A DNA stretch of 64,000 bases, taken from contig JAJEDY010000061.1 in the NCBI GenBank assembly GCA_022821275.1, positions 93,800-157,799 of the forward strand, read 5' to 3'. This DNA comes from Candidatus Latescibacterota bacterium. Lineage in GTDB: Bacteria; Latescibacterota; UBA2968. Of the stretch, positions 26,126 to 34,855 are shown piece by piece. The notes under the pieces were generated by a model. That model did not search any database. It worked only from the letters and a program-made list of their open reading frames with translations, and was not told the origin of the DNA. Each line of letters starts with the position of its first letter. Position 1 is the stretch's first letter. A program made the position numbers and the translations under genes.

Positions 26126-26210
26126 GGATCCACAGATGAACGCAGATAGACACAGATAGAAGGAGATTTTTGCCTTTTATCCGCGTTCATCTGCGTAATC
26201 TGCGGATACT
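26126..26210. repeat. Dispersed repeat family C (CAGATGAACGCAGAT type), inverted pair
   Basis: CAGATGAACGCAGAT (from 26132) and its near reverse complement GCGTTCATCTGCG (from 26184) form a long imperfect inverted repeat, with GGATCC at the left end and GCGGATAC at the right. The same word, CATCTGCG, recurs in the family C copy at 52645. It occupies the whole spacer up to the next gene's start. Confidence 0.7.
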
Positions 26211-26214
26211 TTTT

Positions 26215-27246
26215 ATGCCAATTTTCAACCCCGATAAACTGCGGCGCATAGGCCGCGAAGTCTTCGAACGCATCGGCGCAACGCCCGAAGAAGCCCGAAT
26301 CGTAGCCGATCTGCTCGTATCGTCCAATCTCGCGGGCCACGACTCGCACGGCGTAGTCCGCATACCCCAATACGTATCCGGAGTACAGAGCGGTCAAATA
26401 CAACTCGGAACAACCGTGGAAATCGAGCGGGAAACCGATGCAACAGCCGTCGTAAACGGACACTGGGGCTTTGGGCATGTAACCGCAACAGAAGCCATGC
26501 ACATCGCCATCCAAAAAGCCCGCAAAAGTGCTGTCGGCATCGTAACAGTACACCAGTGCAATCACATCGGGCGACTGGGTGGATATCCCGTACTCGCCGC
26601 GGCTGAAAACATGGCCGGACTGATGAGTAACAACGGCCACGGCGCCGACCTCTCGATGGCACCGTGGGGAGGACTGGGACGCATCCTGCCTGCGAACTGC
26701 CTCGCCGTTGCATTTCCTTCGGACCGCGACTTTCCCATTGCACTGGACCTGACCGCCGCAACTGCGGCAGGTGGCAAAATGCGGGTCGCCATGGCCCGGG
26801 GCGAGCGCGTACCCGAAAATTGGCTCATCGACGCCGAAGGCAATCCCACGACAGATCCCGCGGCTTACGTACATGGCAACGCCGCGCTAACGCCCTTTGG
26901 CGACCACAAAGGATATGGTCTATCATTCATCTTCGACATCTTATCCGGCGCCCTATCGCCCGCCGGATGCACCCGCAAAAACTCACCTGTAACGGGCAAT
27001 GCTCTATTCGTACAGGCCATTCGCATCGATGCGTTCCAGTCCATCTCCGATTTTAAGACCGAAATCGGACAATTTATCGACTACGTAAAATCGGCAAAAA
27101 CCGCACCGGGATTCGACGAAATACTCGTACCGGGCGAACGCTCCTACCGCACGGGTTGTGAACGCGAAGAAAATGGGGTCCCCATAGAAGAAACAACGTG
27201 GGAACAAATTTGCGAAACCGCAAAAAAATTCGATGTGGAAATTTAG
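26215..27246 (+). CDS. Malate/L-lactate (Ldh-family) dehydrogenase
   Basis: A 343-residue NAD(P)-dependent 2-hydroxyacid or ureidoglycolate-type dehydrogenase of the LDH2/MDH2 family. The family signatures are GHDSHGVVRIPQYV (catalytic His region, about 43), VVNGHWGFGHV, the HQCNHIGRLGGYP loop and GDHKGYGLSFIFDILSG near the C-terminus. The ATG at 26215 comes right after a dispersed repeat and has no clear ribosome site; in-frame codons further left lie inside that repeat and are rejected as coding. Cytoplasmic. The substrate is not determined by the motifs. Confidence 0.9.
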   Translation: MPIFNPDKLRRIGREVFERIGATPEEARIVADLLVSSNLAGHDSHGVVRIPQYVSGVQSGQIQLGTTVEIERETDATAVVNGHWGFGHVTATEAMHIAIQKARKSAVGIVTVHQCNHIGRLGGYPVLAAAENMAGLMSNNGHGADLSMAPWGGLGRILPANCLAVAFPSDRDFPIALDLTAATAAGGKMRVAMARGERVPENWLIDAEGNPTTDPAAYVHGNAALTPFGDHKGYGLSFIFDILSGALSPAGCTRKNSPVTGNALFVQAIRIDAFQSISDFKTEIGQFIDYVKSAKTAPGFDEILVPGERSYRTGCEREENGVPIEETTWEQICETAKKFDVEI

Positions 27247-27270
27247 CGATCAGCAGTCAGCAAAAACCTC

Positions 27271-27355
27271 CTGGATCGCGGTCCCGTATTACACCCTACG
27301 GGACATGCTTTAAGCATGCCTGCCCCTGCATGGTTTAAGCAGGGGCCGCGATGAC
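27271..27355. repeat. Dispersed repeat family A, copy downstream of the Ldh-family gene
   Basis: CTGGATCGCGGTCCCGTATT opens and GGCCGCGATGAC closes the element, with two nested hairpins inside (CATGCTTTAAGCATG, and CCCTGC...GCAGGG around ATGGTTTAA). It shares its left 45 bases almost exactly with the copy at 51094-51151, which lacks the second inner hairpin. Confidence 0.85.
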
Positions 27356-27363
27356 ACCTCTAA

Positions 27364-27409
27364 AAAGAAACCCGCCCCCTATTTACGTCTTCAGGGAGCG
27401 GGTTTCTTT
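27364..27409. terminator. Bidirectional terminator
   Basis: AAAGAAACCCGC (27364-27375) pairs with GCGGGTTTCTTT (27398-27409), with extra CCCT/AGGG pairing inside. It separates the rightward Ldh-family gene from the leftward DUF4097 gene and can end both transcripts. Confidence 0.85.
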
Positions 27410-27422
27410 GTTATAAACCGCC

Positions 27423-28760
27423 TTATTCTTTCGGTTCAGGTGGTTCGGGCGGATCGGGCGGCGTAGGCGTTTCTGGCGCATCTATCTCTTCACCTGAAGA
27501 CAAGCTCAGACTGCCCCGACCGAGTTCAATCGCAACCTTAGCACCCCCACCATTGAGTTGCCCCGTCACGACCTGTGAGGTACGCGACACGCCGGTAATC
27601 GACAGAGGCAGGTCGGTCTGGATACCCCCGCGCCCGACATAACCGTGTACATCGACTGCCGAACCATCGGGAATAATGAGATCAACTGCACCATCTTTAT
27701 TTTGAATCGCGTAGTCATCGCCAATGGGTTTGTGTGGACGCACCGCAATCTTGCCGCTGCGACTTTGTACAATGACGCCCGCTTCGGGATTTTCAATTTC
27801 GACAGCACCCCGGTTAGTATGGACAGTAGTCACACCGACAATATTTTCAAGACGCGTTGTACCGCGATTATTTTTTACAACCGCACGTCCTCCTACCCGA
27901 CCGGCTCTGATTGAGCCTCGGTTGTTTTGTGCAGTAAAATCACCCCCAACATGTTGCACCGCGACATCGCCGCGGTTCTGTTTAATGCTTATATTGCCCG
28001 ACGCGCCTTCCAAAATCGTTTTGCCGCGGTTATTGTTGAGATTGGCTGTGCCATCAATTTTGGGAAGCGTGATATTGCCGCGCCTTGCCCGCACATCGAG
28101 ATCAACTTTTTCGGGATGATGCAACTCAAAGTCGATCCGCACAGATCGAATGGGATCGCCTTTTTCGCGTTTGGGCACATTGGGTCGTACTTTCACAACG
28201 CCGGACTCCCGCCGTATTTGAACATCAATTTGTTCGGCATAAGCGTTCACCGCTTCTTCATCAGTTCCCCAAACCGAGATCGTCGCGTCAATCTTAACCT
28301 CATCGCGATCCCAAATTTTTGAAATAACATGGCCTCTTGGCGTCTGCACAGATAGACGATCAGATACCTGGATCGGTGTTGTCTCAACAAATTGTCGAAC
28401 AGCTTTTTCGGGATGCTGTCGTCTATCTTCCGTCCATTGTGAAAAGGCTTCAGATGCCGTTTGCAGGGCTTCCTGAACAATCTCGCCCACATCGGGAATT
28501 GAGCGCGTGGCTTCGCGCACCGCGCGTCTGGCTTTCGGCATGGCTTCGCGGATGCGTTTTTGTACTTCAACCTGAATATCTGCACCGCCGCGCCGGCGTC
28601 TGCGCTGGCGCTGACGACTTCCATTGCGTCTGCGTTGGCGATCTTCACCTCGCGGTTCTTCCGCGGTATCCCCGAGTGCTTCGAGCAATTTCATGGCATC
28701 TTCTGCCGTTATCTTTCCATCTTGAATCATCTCCAGAACTTTCATGCGTTCTTCTTTCAC
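27423..28760 (-). CDS. DUF4097-type beta-helix protein with YvlB-like N-terminal domain
   Basis: A 445-residue protein starting at a GTG behind AAGGAGTATATC. Residues about 6-30 (MKVLEMIQDGKITAEDAMKLLEAL) are the short helical module found in YvlB/LiaX-like proteins. A very Arg/Gln-rich stretch follows (about 38-58), then a helical section, then a long repeated beta region (about 215-410) with many NNRG, NRGD and NRGA turns, typical of the DUF4097 single-stranded right-handed helix. The tail is Pro/Glu-rich. No signal peptide or membrane helix is evident, so it is probably cytoplasmic or surface-associated by an unknown route. It lies 15 bases after the DUF2089 gene, which likely regulates it. 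Confidence 0.85.
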   Translation of the reverse strand: MKEERMKVLEMIQDGKITAEDAMKLLEALGDTAEEPRGEDRQRRRNGSRQRQRRRRRGGADIQVEVQKRIREAMPKARRAVREATRSIPDVGEIVQEALQTASEAFSQWTEDRRQHPEKAVRQFVETTPIQVSDRLSVQTPRGHVISKIWDRDEVKIDATISVWGTDEEAVNAYAEQIDVQIRRESGVVKVRPNVPKREKGDPIRSVRIDFELHHPEKVDLDVRARRGNITLPKIDGTANLNNNRGKTILEGASGNISIKQNRGDVAVQHVGGDFTAQNNRGSIRAGRVGGRAVVKNNRGTTRLENIVGVTTVHTNRGAVEIENPEAGVIVQSRSGKIAVRPHKPIGDDYAIQNKDGAVDLIIPDGSAVDVHGYVGRGGIQTDLPLSITGVSRTSQVVTGQLNGGGAKVAIELGRGSLSLSSGEEIDAPETPTPPDPPEPPEPKE

Positions 28761-28775
28761 GATATACTCCTTTCT

Positions 28776-29165
28776 TTATTTTTTATTCATTCTTCCAAGT
28801 TCTTCCGCTGCATCCTCCACTGAAATCTCACCGGACGCGAGACGGTCGAGAACCTCTTGCTGAGACGCAGCGGACAAATCTTCCACCTCGGGATGTGTTC
28901 CCGTTGCAAAACCGAGTTCTGCAATCACATCGTCGAGATGGTTGCGAATCGTGCTATAGGGCACGCGGAGTTCGCGCGCCACCTCTCTGACATTGCCGCG
29001 CAATCGGACAAATGTCTCGACAAAAGTCAGATTTTCGGGTGACAGCCGGTTAAAAATTGTCGGCTGAAACTCTCCAATCACTTCACATTCACATCGCGTG
29101 CAGCGAATGCGGGTGACAATCACGTCATTCTGGCAGGCAGGGCATTTTTCAATAATTTTACGCAT
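28776..29165 (-). CDS. DUF2089 zinc-ribbon and helix-turn-helix protein
   Basis: A 129-residue probable regulator. The N-terminus has a zinc ribbon (CPACQND at about 8-14 and CTRCEC at about 22-27), followed by a sigma-region-4-like helix-turn-helix (VREVARELRVPYSTIRNHLD, about 60-79). The C-terminal helix (QEVLDRLASGEISVEDAAEE) repeats the short helical module seen at the N-terminus of the next gene's product, so the two proteins may bind the same partner. The ATG at 29165 follows AGGAGCAAT; codons further upstream are not needed. DUF2089 and DUF4097 genes are a recurring pair. Confidence 0.88.
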   Translation of the reverse strand: MRKIIEKCPACQNDVIVTRIRCTRCECEVIGEFQPTIFNRLSPENLTFVETFVRLRGNVREVARELRVPYSTIRNHLDDVIAELGFATGTHPEVEDLSAASQQEVLDRLASGEISVEDAAEELGRMNKK

Positions 29166-29278
29166 ATTGCTCCTTTTTTTCATTTTAGACATCATTTTAG
29201 AAAAAAAGTTTCATAGAAATATAAAATATTTCATATTTGAATGCAATTTATTTTTTAACAATTAGTCTTTTAAATAAA

Positions 29279-29326
29279 CTGGATTCCCGCTTTACTGACG
29301 TTGTGCTTCGCGTGCGCGGGAATGAC
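29279..29326. repeat. Dispersed palindrome related to family A
   Basis: CTGGATTCCCGC at the left and GCGCGGGAATGAC at the right form a hairpin in the AT-rich spacer between divergent DUF2089 and M14 peptidase genes. The pattern CTGGATnCCCG...CGGGAATGAC is a very common bacterial intergenic palindrome. Confidence 0.7.
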
Positions 29327-29438
29327 ACCCGTGGATCAAGGCAATAAACTCATTTGAAGGACCAAACCCTTCTCATTTGACTTTTTCTAATAATTTCTTT
29401 CCTTGTTATGTCCTCTCACCCCACAACGAGGCCCCCTG

Positions 29439-32066
29439 ATGACACGTCTATTAATCGTCCTCATCGCATTGATCGGACTGAACACACCGGCTCATGCTCG
29501 CGTTGACCTCAGCTATTACCTGCCCGAGGGTACGACCTACGACCCCAGCATCCCCACGCCCGAAGCCTTTTTCGGATTTCAGATTGGCGACTGGCACCTG
29601 CGGCACGACCTGATCGTAAACTACATGCGCACATTGGCCGAACGCTCCGACCGCATAGCCCTCACACAATACGCCCAAACACACCAGCAACGCCCCTTAT
29701 TGTTGCTCACCATCACATCCCCGCAAAACCACCAGAACCTCGAAGCCATCCAGACACAACACCGGCAACTCACCAACCCGGACCAGTCGTCCGCGCTCGA
29801 CATCGACACAATGCCCGTAGTCGTGTACATGGGATACAGCATCCACGGCAATGAACCCAGCGGAGGCAATGCTGCGCCATTAATTGCATATCACCTGGCG
29901 GCGGCGCAAGGTCCCGCCATAGACAACCTCCTCGCCAACGCCGTCATCTTGCTCGATCCCGTATCCAATCCCGACGGCTTCGGCCGCTTTGCACACTGGG
30001 CAAACATGTACCGCAGCAAACAACTCGTTGCCGACCCCGAACACCGGGAACATCGAGAAATCTGGCCGAATGGGCGCACCAACCACTACTGGTTTGACCT
30101 CAACCGCGACTGGGTATTTATCCAGCATCCCGAAAGCCGGGGACGGATTGAGACATTTCACGCCTGGAAACCCAACATGCTCACCGACCACCATGAAATG
30201 GGCACCAATTCCACTTACTTCTTTCAACCGGGCATACCCTCGCGCAACAATCCCCTCACCCCGGCACGCACCTATGAACTCACCGCTGCAATCGCCGAAC
30301 GCCACGTCAGCGCGCTCGATGAAATCGGCACACTCTATTACACGCGGGAGTCATTCGACGACTTTTACATCGGCAAAGGATCGACCTATCCCGACCTCAA
30401 CGGCGGCGTGGGCCTTCTCTTTGAGCAAGCCAGTGCACGCGGGCATATACAAGAAAGCATTCACGGACCCATCTCATTTCCCCTTGCCATACGCAATCAG
30501 GTGCGAACTGCCCTATCAGCACTCCAGGCAGCCCGTGAACTGCGCACCGAACTGCTATCGCATCAACGCGATTTTTATACCTCCGCAATCCGAGAAGCCG
30601 GGGCTGCCGCCATCAAAGCCTATGTTTTTGGCGATCCGGATGACCCGGCGCGCACCCATCATTTTATCGACATACTCCAGCAGCACCACATACAGATATA
30701 CGACCTCGCGCGCCCCATGCGCGTCGGTGGTCAGACCTTCGCACCCGGCTCGGCCTATATCATTCCCACCGCACAACCGCAATACCGCTTGCTCACCAGC
30801 CTGTTTGAACGCCGCACGACCTTTCGTGACAGCCTATTTTACGATGTCTCAGCCTGGACCTTGCCCCTGGCGTTTAACATGCCCCTGATAGAAATCAAAT
30901 CGTCATCTCAGGAATTTATCGGTGACCTGTTGCCGCCGTCTGAATTTCCCCGTGGCCGTCTATCTGTATTCAACTCAGCCGTCAACACACAGACGGGTTA
31001 TATTGGCGAACAGGGAGCTTATGCGTACCTCTTTGAATGGAATGGACATTACGCACCACGCGCACTTTACCGCCTGCAAAAAGCCGGTATAAGAGCCAAA
31101 GTGGCCTCGCGGCAGTTTCGCATGCGCATCCCTTCTGTGGTAGATGCGGGGAATGTGCGCTTATTTGACTACGGCACCATACTCATCCCCATGGGCATTC
31201 AAAAAAATGATCCGCAAACAATCCGAAACCTCATGCAAACAATCGCACGCGAAGACGCCCTCGAAGTATTTGCCGTCTCCACCGGGCAAACCGACAGTGG
31301 CATTGATCTGGGCAGCCCGGGTTTTATCTCACTCGAAACACCTCAAATAGCCCTTTTAATAGGCAAAGGCGCCGATGTCTATAACGCCGGTGAAGTGTGG
31401 CATTTGTTAGACCAGCGCTATAAAATGGCCATCAGCCTCATAGACGCCAGCCGTGTGCGCGATATAGACCTCAATCGCTACAACACAGTAATCGCAGCAG
31501 GTGGATCTTATAGCGACCTCGACTCTACAGGCGTCAACGCCTTAAAACAGTGGCTACACCGGGGCAATACCCTCATTGCCCTCAACAGTGCTGTTCGCTG
31601 GGCCATCAATTCCAAACTCACCAGCGCCCAATTCATCATGCGAGATCGAGAAAATCGCAGTGAACGCAGAGCTTATATCGACGCAACCAGCGACCGGGGG
31701 GCGCAGATTATTGGCGGTGCCATCTTTCAGGTTCGCCTGGACCGCACCCACCCCCTCGCCTATGGATATCGCAGTGATAACCTGCCAGTCTTTCGGCGCG
31801 GCACACTTTTTATCAAACCAGTAAACCCTTACGCCACCCCTTTGCAATACGCCAAACAACCCTTGCTCGCGGGTTATATCTCTGAACAAAACCACAATTA
31901 CATCGCCGAAACCGCATCCACCCTCGTCGCCAAACAGGGCAATGGCCGCGTCATACTCATGCTCGACAACCCCACCTTCCGCGCCTATTGGTACGGCACC
32001 CAAAAACTCTTTGCCAACGCCCTCTTCTTCGGTCCCACCATCGGCCTTCACACATTAGGCGAATAA
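29439..32066 (+). CDS. Secreted M14-family zinc carboxypeptidase-like protein
   Basis: An 875-residue exported peptidase. The ATG at 29439 opens a signal peptide (MTRLLIVLIALIGLNTPAHA). Zinc ligands are visible as HGNEPSG (His136, Glu139) and a later His in TDHHEMG (about 251-252), with substrate-binding Arg in DLNRDW. GLLFEQASARGH carries the likely catalytic Glu. The second half (about 420-860) is a non-catalytic region with a class I glutamine-amidotransferase-like stretch (VIAAGGSYSDLDSTGVNALK). Expected to trim peptides or muropeptides in the periplasm or outside. It stands alone, facing the envelope operon across a shared terminator. Confidence 0.88.
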   Translation: MTRLLIVLIALIGLNTPAHARVDLSYYLPEGTTYDPSIPTPEAFFGFQIGDWHLRHDLIVNYMRTLAERSDRIALTQYAQTHQQRPLLLLTITSPQNHQNLEAIQTQHRQLTNPDQSSALDIDTMPVVVYMGYSIHGNEPSGGNAAPLIAYHLAAAQGPAIDNLLANAVILLDPVSNPDGFGRFAHWANMYRSKQLVADPEHREHREIWPNGRTNHYWFDLNRDWVFIQHPESRGRIETFHAWKPNMLTDHHEMGTNSTYFFQPGIPSRNNPLTPARTYELTAAIAERHVSALDEIGTLYYTRESFDDFYIGKGSTYPDLNGGVGLLFEQASARGHIQESIHGPISFPLAIRNQVRTALSALQAARELRTELLSHQRDFYTSAIREAGAAAIKAYVFGDPDDPARTHHFIDILQQHHIQIYDLARPMRVGGQTFAPGSAYIIPTAQPQYRLLTSLFERRTTFRDSLFYDVSAWTLPLAFNMPLIEIKSSSQEFIGDLLPPSEFPRGRLSVFNSAVNTQTGYIGEQGAYAYLFEWNGHYAPRALYRLQKAGIRAKVASRQFRMRIPSVVDAGNVRLFDYGTILIPMGIQKNDPQTIRNLMQTIAREDALEVFAVSTGQTDSGIDLGSPGFISLETPQIALLIGKGADVYNAGEVWHLLDQRYKMAISLIDASRVRDIDLNRYNTVIAAGGSYSDLDSTGVNALKQWLHRGNTLIALNSAVRWAINSKLTSAQFIMRDRENRSERRAYIDATSDRGAQIIGGAIFQVRLDRTHPLAYGYRSDNLPVFRRGTLFIKPVNPYATPLQYAKQPLLAGYISEQNHNYIAETASTLVAKQGNGRVILMLDNPTFRAYWYGTQKLFANALFFGPTIGLHTLGE

Positions 32067-32090
32067 CAAACGCGTTCCAACAGTCAAAAA

Positions 32091-32127
32091 AAGAGCACTG
32101 ATTTGCGAGAATCAGTGCTCTTTTTAT
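32091..32127. terminator. Bidirectional terminator between M14 peptidase and the lipoprotein operon
   Basis: AAGAGCACTGATT (32091-32103) pairs perfectly with AATCAGTGCTCTT (32110-32122), with an A-run on the left and TTTTTATTTT on the right. It can end transcripts from both sides. Confidence 0.9.
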
Positions 32128-32141
32128 TTTCCGCGTCACAT

Positions 32142-32912
32142 TCACCGTCGAATATCATAGCGCGTGGCATCTTTCGGTATGGGCAACGCAAAATCTTCGT
32201 CGGACAGACCCGTATTAATCGCGCGCGATTTGACCTGAATGAGAATGACATCCTCGCCCTGATGAATCTCGATGCGACGGGGAAAAGCAAAGCCGTTCTC
32301 CCAGCGATAATCGGACAAAATGCGCGCCGATACGAGTTGTCCATCGGCATGATAGACTCTCTCTTCGCGCAAAGAGCCAGTACTCGCCTCAATCCAGAGA
32401 CGGCGCGAATAAAGATCGTATTGCAACTCGAGAAAAATATTTTCTTTTCCGGGTTCAAAACGCACCACGCGGGAGACGTCCAGAGGGGAAAGATTGGGCA
32501 AACCGAGAATGGCGCGATCATACGCATAATAAGACAGATCGACATCCGTGAGCACGTAAAGCACATCTTCGGGATGGCCTACAAGATAGCGATTCTCACG
32601 GGGCAGGTGAACATGCAGCGTATCATCCTGGGCACGCGCGGCCATGACCACGGTACCGAAACCGCCGACAACGAGTTTGAGATCCGAAGGAAATCGGTGT
32701 CGCACAAGAGCAGAAGCCCTGCGTTCGCGCACCCCATCAATCGTGAGATCAATACTGGCGCGGACCTCCTGATTTCGCAGGCTGTCATAGCGGGTGGCGA
32801 TGAGATGGAAAAATTCGTCTGAAGAAGTAACAGGCGGCAAAGGGGCGGGGCGATTGGCGACGCAGCCAGCGGTCAAAAACAAAAAAACAAATAGGAATTT
32901 ATGATTGCGCAT
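32142..32912 (-). CDS. Lipoprotein with LolB/DUF4292-like fold
   Basis: About 256 residues from the ATG at 32912, which gives a clean lipoprotein leader (MRNHKFLFVFLFLTAGC, Cys at 17). The rest alternates long beta strands (RASALVRHRFPSDLKLVVGG, VSRVVRFEPGKENIFLELQY, FPRRIEIHQGEDVILIQVKS), the half-barrel pattern of LolA/LolB and DUF4292 proteins. An earlier in-frame ATG at 32951 overlaps the stop of the TPR gene (ATGAATAG) and may be the real coupled start, which would lengthen the leader. It is the last gene of an envelope operon; a role in lipid or lipoprotein handling is inferred from fold only. Confidence 0.75.
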   Translation of the reverse strand: MRNHKFLFVFLFLTAGCVANRPAPLPPVTSSDEFFHLIATRYDSLRNQEVRASIDLTIDGVRERRASALVRHRFPSDLKLVVGGFGTVVMAARAQDDTLHVHLPRENRYLVGHPEDVLYVLTDVDLSYYAYDRAILGLPNLSPLDVSRVVRFEPGKENIFLELQYDLYSRRLWIEASTGSLREERVYHADGQLVSARILSDYRWENGFAFPRRIEIHQGEDVILIQVKSRAINTGLSDEDFALPIPKDATRYDIRR

Positions 32913-32943
32913 TGAGCATTTGGGATGGCAGGGCGGGGTTCGT

Positions 32944-34851
32944 CTATTCATTTGAAGAACTATCGTCTTCGGAAAGATTTTCGAATTTTTTCCGCAGAGT
33001 TTGATTGTCGGGATCAAATTCTATAGCGCGTTCATAGTGGTGGCTCGCGCGGTCGAGATCGCCCATTTTTTGCGCTGCGTCGCCCGCGTGCTCGTGAATA
33101 ACCGCGAGATTTTCGCGCAAGCCATCTACGATCGGGGAATTGGGATCGGTTTGGCGAAGGGTTTCTTCCTCTACGGCAAGGGCGCGGTCGAGCCAGCGCG
33201 CGGCGTTTTCATACTGTTTCAGCTGATAATAGACCCAGCCGAGACTGTCGAGATAAGCCCCGTTCTCCGGATCAATTTTCAGGGCGCGTTCAATTAACTT
33301 TTTAGCCTCGGTGAGACGTTCACCGCGCTCGGCGAGCATATACCCCAAATAATTGCTGGCATCTGCGTGATCCTGATCCAGTGCCAAAAGGCGCTGAAAT
33401 ACAGCGACCGCGCGATCGAACTGTCCCGCCCGTTCAAGGCTGCGCCCCAGATCGAAGAGCACATGCTCGAGAAATTCGGGATTATCTTCCGTATCGGCGA
33501 CGAGTGGCTCCAGCAGGGGAATGGCTTTTTCCCAATTGCGATCAAAAAGATATGTACGCGCCAGTTCGTAGCGAAACCCCGTATTTTTGGGCCTCGCGGC
33601 AACAGCCTGTTGATAGATGGTGCGCGCACTGGCAATTTCATCTTGACGCAAATAAACGCGGGCGAGGTCAAACGCAATTTGATCGTAATACTCGCTTTCA
33701 GAGTGCGTGTCCCGATAGAGCTTTTCCAGAATCTGTTGCGCGCTTGCCCAGTTCTCTTCAGCCCTATACGAACGGGCTATGCCGAGATGATACTCGGTTT
33801 TTTCACCCTGTAAGTTGGCGTGGCGATAGGTTTTGCGCGCATCTGCCGGGCGATTGGCATCGAGCAACAAACGGGCTTTTGTACTCAGCAGGGTCTGGTT
33901 TTCGGGATCGGTTTGCAACTGGTGATCGAGAACGCGTTCGGCCATATCGACAAATAGCATTTTCTCGTCGTGATCGCGACGCCCTGTCACCATTCTGAGG
34001 AGCACATGGCCCAACTGATCAACCAGACGGATATCCGGTTCTTCAAAGAGATGATTGAGATAGGATTCGTGGCTGTAAATGTGTACTAATTGAACCCAAA
34101 CCGGGACAGTCTCCCTGGTAACGCTATAATCTCGCCGCGCGATTATCCGCCGAAAATTTTGTTCGGCAGCCAATGTATCGCCCCGAGAGAGATGTGTTAT
34201 ACCCAGCTTAAACTGGAGATCATCGTTATTGGGGTCTTCTTTGAGGACATCGCGATAAATTTGCGCTGCTTTGTCAAATGCGTGCTGCCGATTATAGACC
34301 TCAGCGGCAAAGAGCTTTTCGCGCGTGCCCATCAGCCCGGGCACGGTGACAATGCTATCGAGCAATGTTATCACTTTGCCGCGCTGCCCCCTGGCCCTGT
34401 AAATCTGGAAAAGATGTTGATAAGCACTCAGATCTCGCGGTGCGAGGCGCGCAATAGTATTCAACTGGTCAATCGCTCTGGTAGTATCGCGCAGACCCCG
34501 GCTGAGGGCCTCGTAATAGAGCCAGCGAATTTGCACATTTTTCGGATCGATTTGAACGGCTCGCTGCGCGGGTTCAACCGCTTGTCGAAACCGCAGAACA
34601 GCATTGAGATTGCGAGCCAATGCACCGTAAAGCGTTGCAGAAGTTGAGTCGTATTGCACAGCGGCTTGCAGTTCTTCAATAGCCCGATCGCGTTTGCCTG
34701 CAGACTCTGCATATCGCGCCCGCAAAAAGTGCGTCACAGCCTGAGGATGAGGGGGTGCTTTTTTGGGTACAGAGCGCAAACTAATTTGCGGTTGCTGCGC
34801 TGTTGCACAGCCGATGAGCAGTGTAAACAAACAAAAGAATGTGTAACGCAT
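32944..34851 (-). CDS. TPR-repeat lipoprotein
   Basis: A 635-residue lipoprotein (MRYTFFCLFTLLIGC, Cys15) built almost entirely of tetratricopeptide repeats. Clear units include AIEELQAAVQYDSTSATLYGA, AVEPAQRAVQIDPKNVQIRW and AARWLDRALAVEE, with at least ten recognisable copies and a longer Asp/Glu/Ser C-terminal tail. Such proteins act as periplasmic or outer-membrane scaffolds. The gene begins four bases after the preceding unknown secreted-protein gene ends and is followed by the LolB-like lipoprotein, so the three form one operon. No partner protein can be named. Confidence 0.9.
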   Translation of the reverse strand: MRYTFFCLFTLLIGCATAQQPQISLRSVPKKAPPHPQAVTHFLRARYAESAGKRDRAIEELQAAVQYDSTSATLYGALARNLNAVLRFRQAVEPAQRAVQIDPKNVQIRWLYYEALSRGLRDTTRAIDQLNTIARLAPRDLSAYQHLFQIYRARGQRGKVITLLDSIVTVPGLMGTREKLFAAEVYNRQHAFDKAAQIYRDVLKEDPNNDDLQFKLGITHLSRGDTLAAEQNFRRIIARRDYSVTRETVPVWVQLVHIYSHESYLNHLFEEPDIRLVDQLGHVLLRMVTGRRDHDEKMLFVDMAERVLDHQLQTDPENQTLLSTKARLLLDANRPADARKTYRHANLQGEKTEYHLGIARSYRAEENWASAQQILEKLYRDTHSESEYYDQIAFDLARVYLRQDEIASARTIYQQAVAARPKNTGFRYELARTYLFDRNWEKAIPLLEPLVADTEDNPEFLEHVLFDLGRSLERAGQFDRAVAVFQRLLALDQDHADASNYLGYMLAERGERLTEAKKLIERALKIDPENGAYLDSLGWVYYQLKQYENAARWLDRALAVEEETLRQTDPNSPIVDGLRENLAVIHEHAGDAAQKMGDLDRASHHYERAIEFDPDNQTLRKKFENLSEDDSSSNE

Positions 34852-34855
34852 AATC

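Noticed and set aside
26170..26214. Earlier start for the Ldh-family gene
   Set aside because: The extra codons fall inside a dispersed repeat and have no ribosome site.
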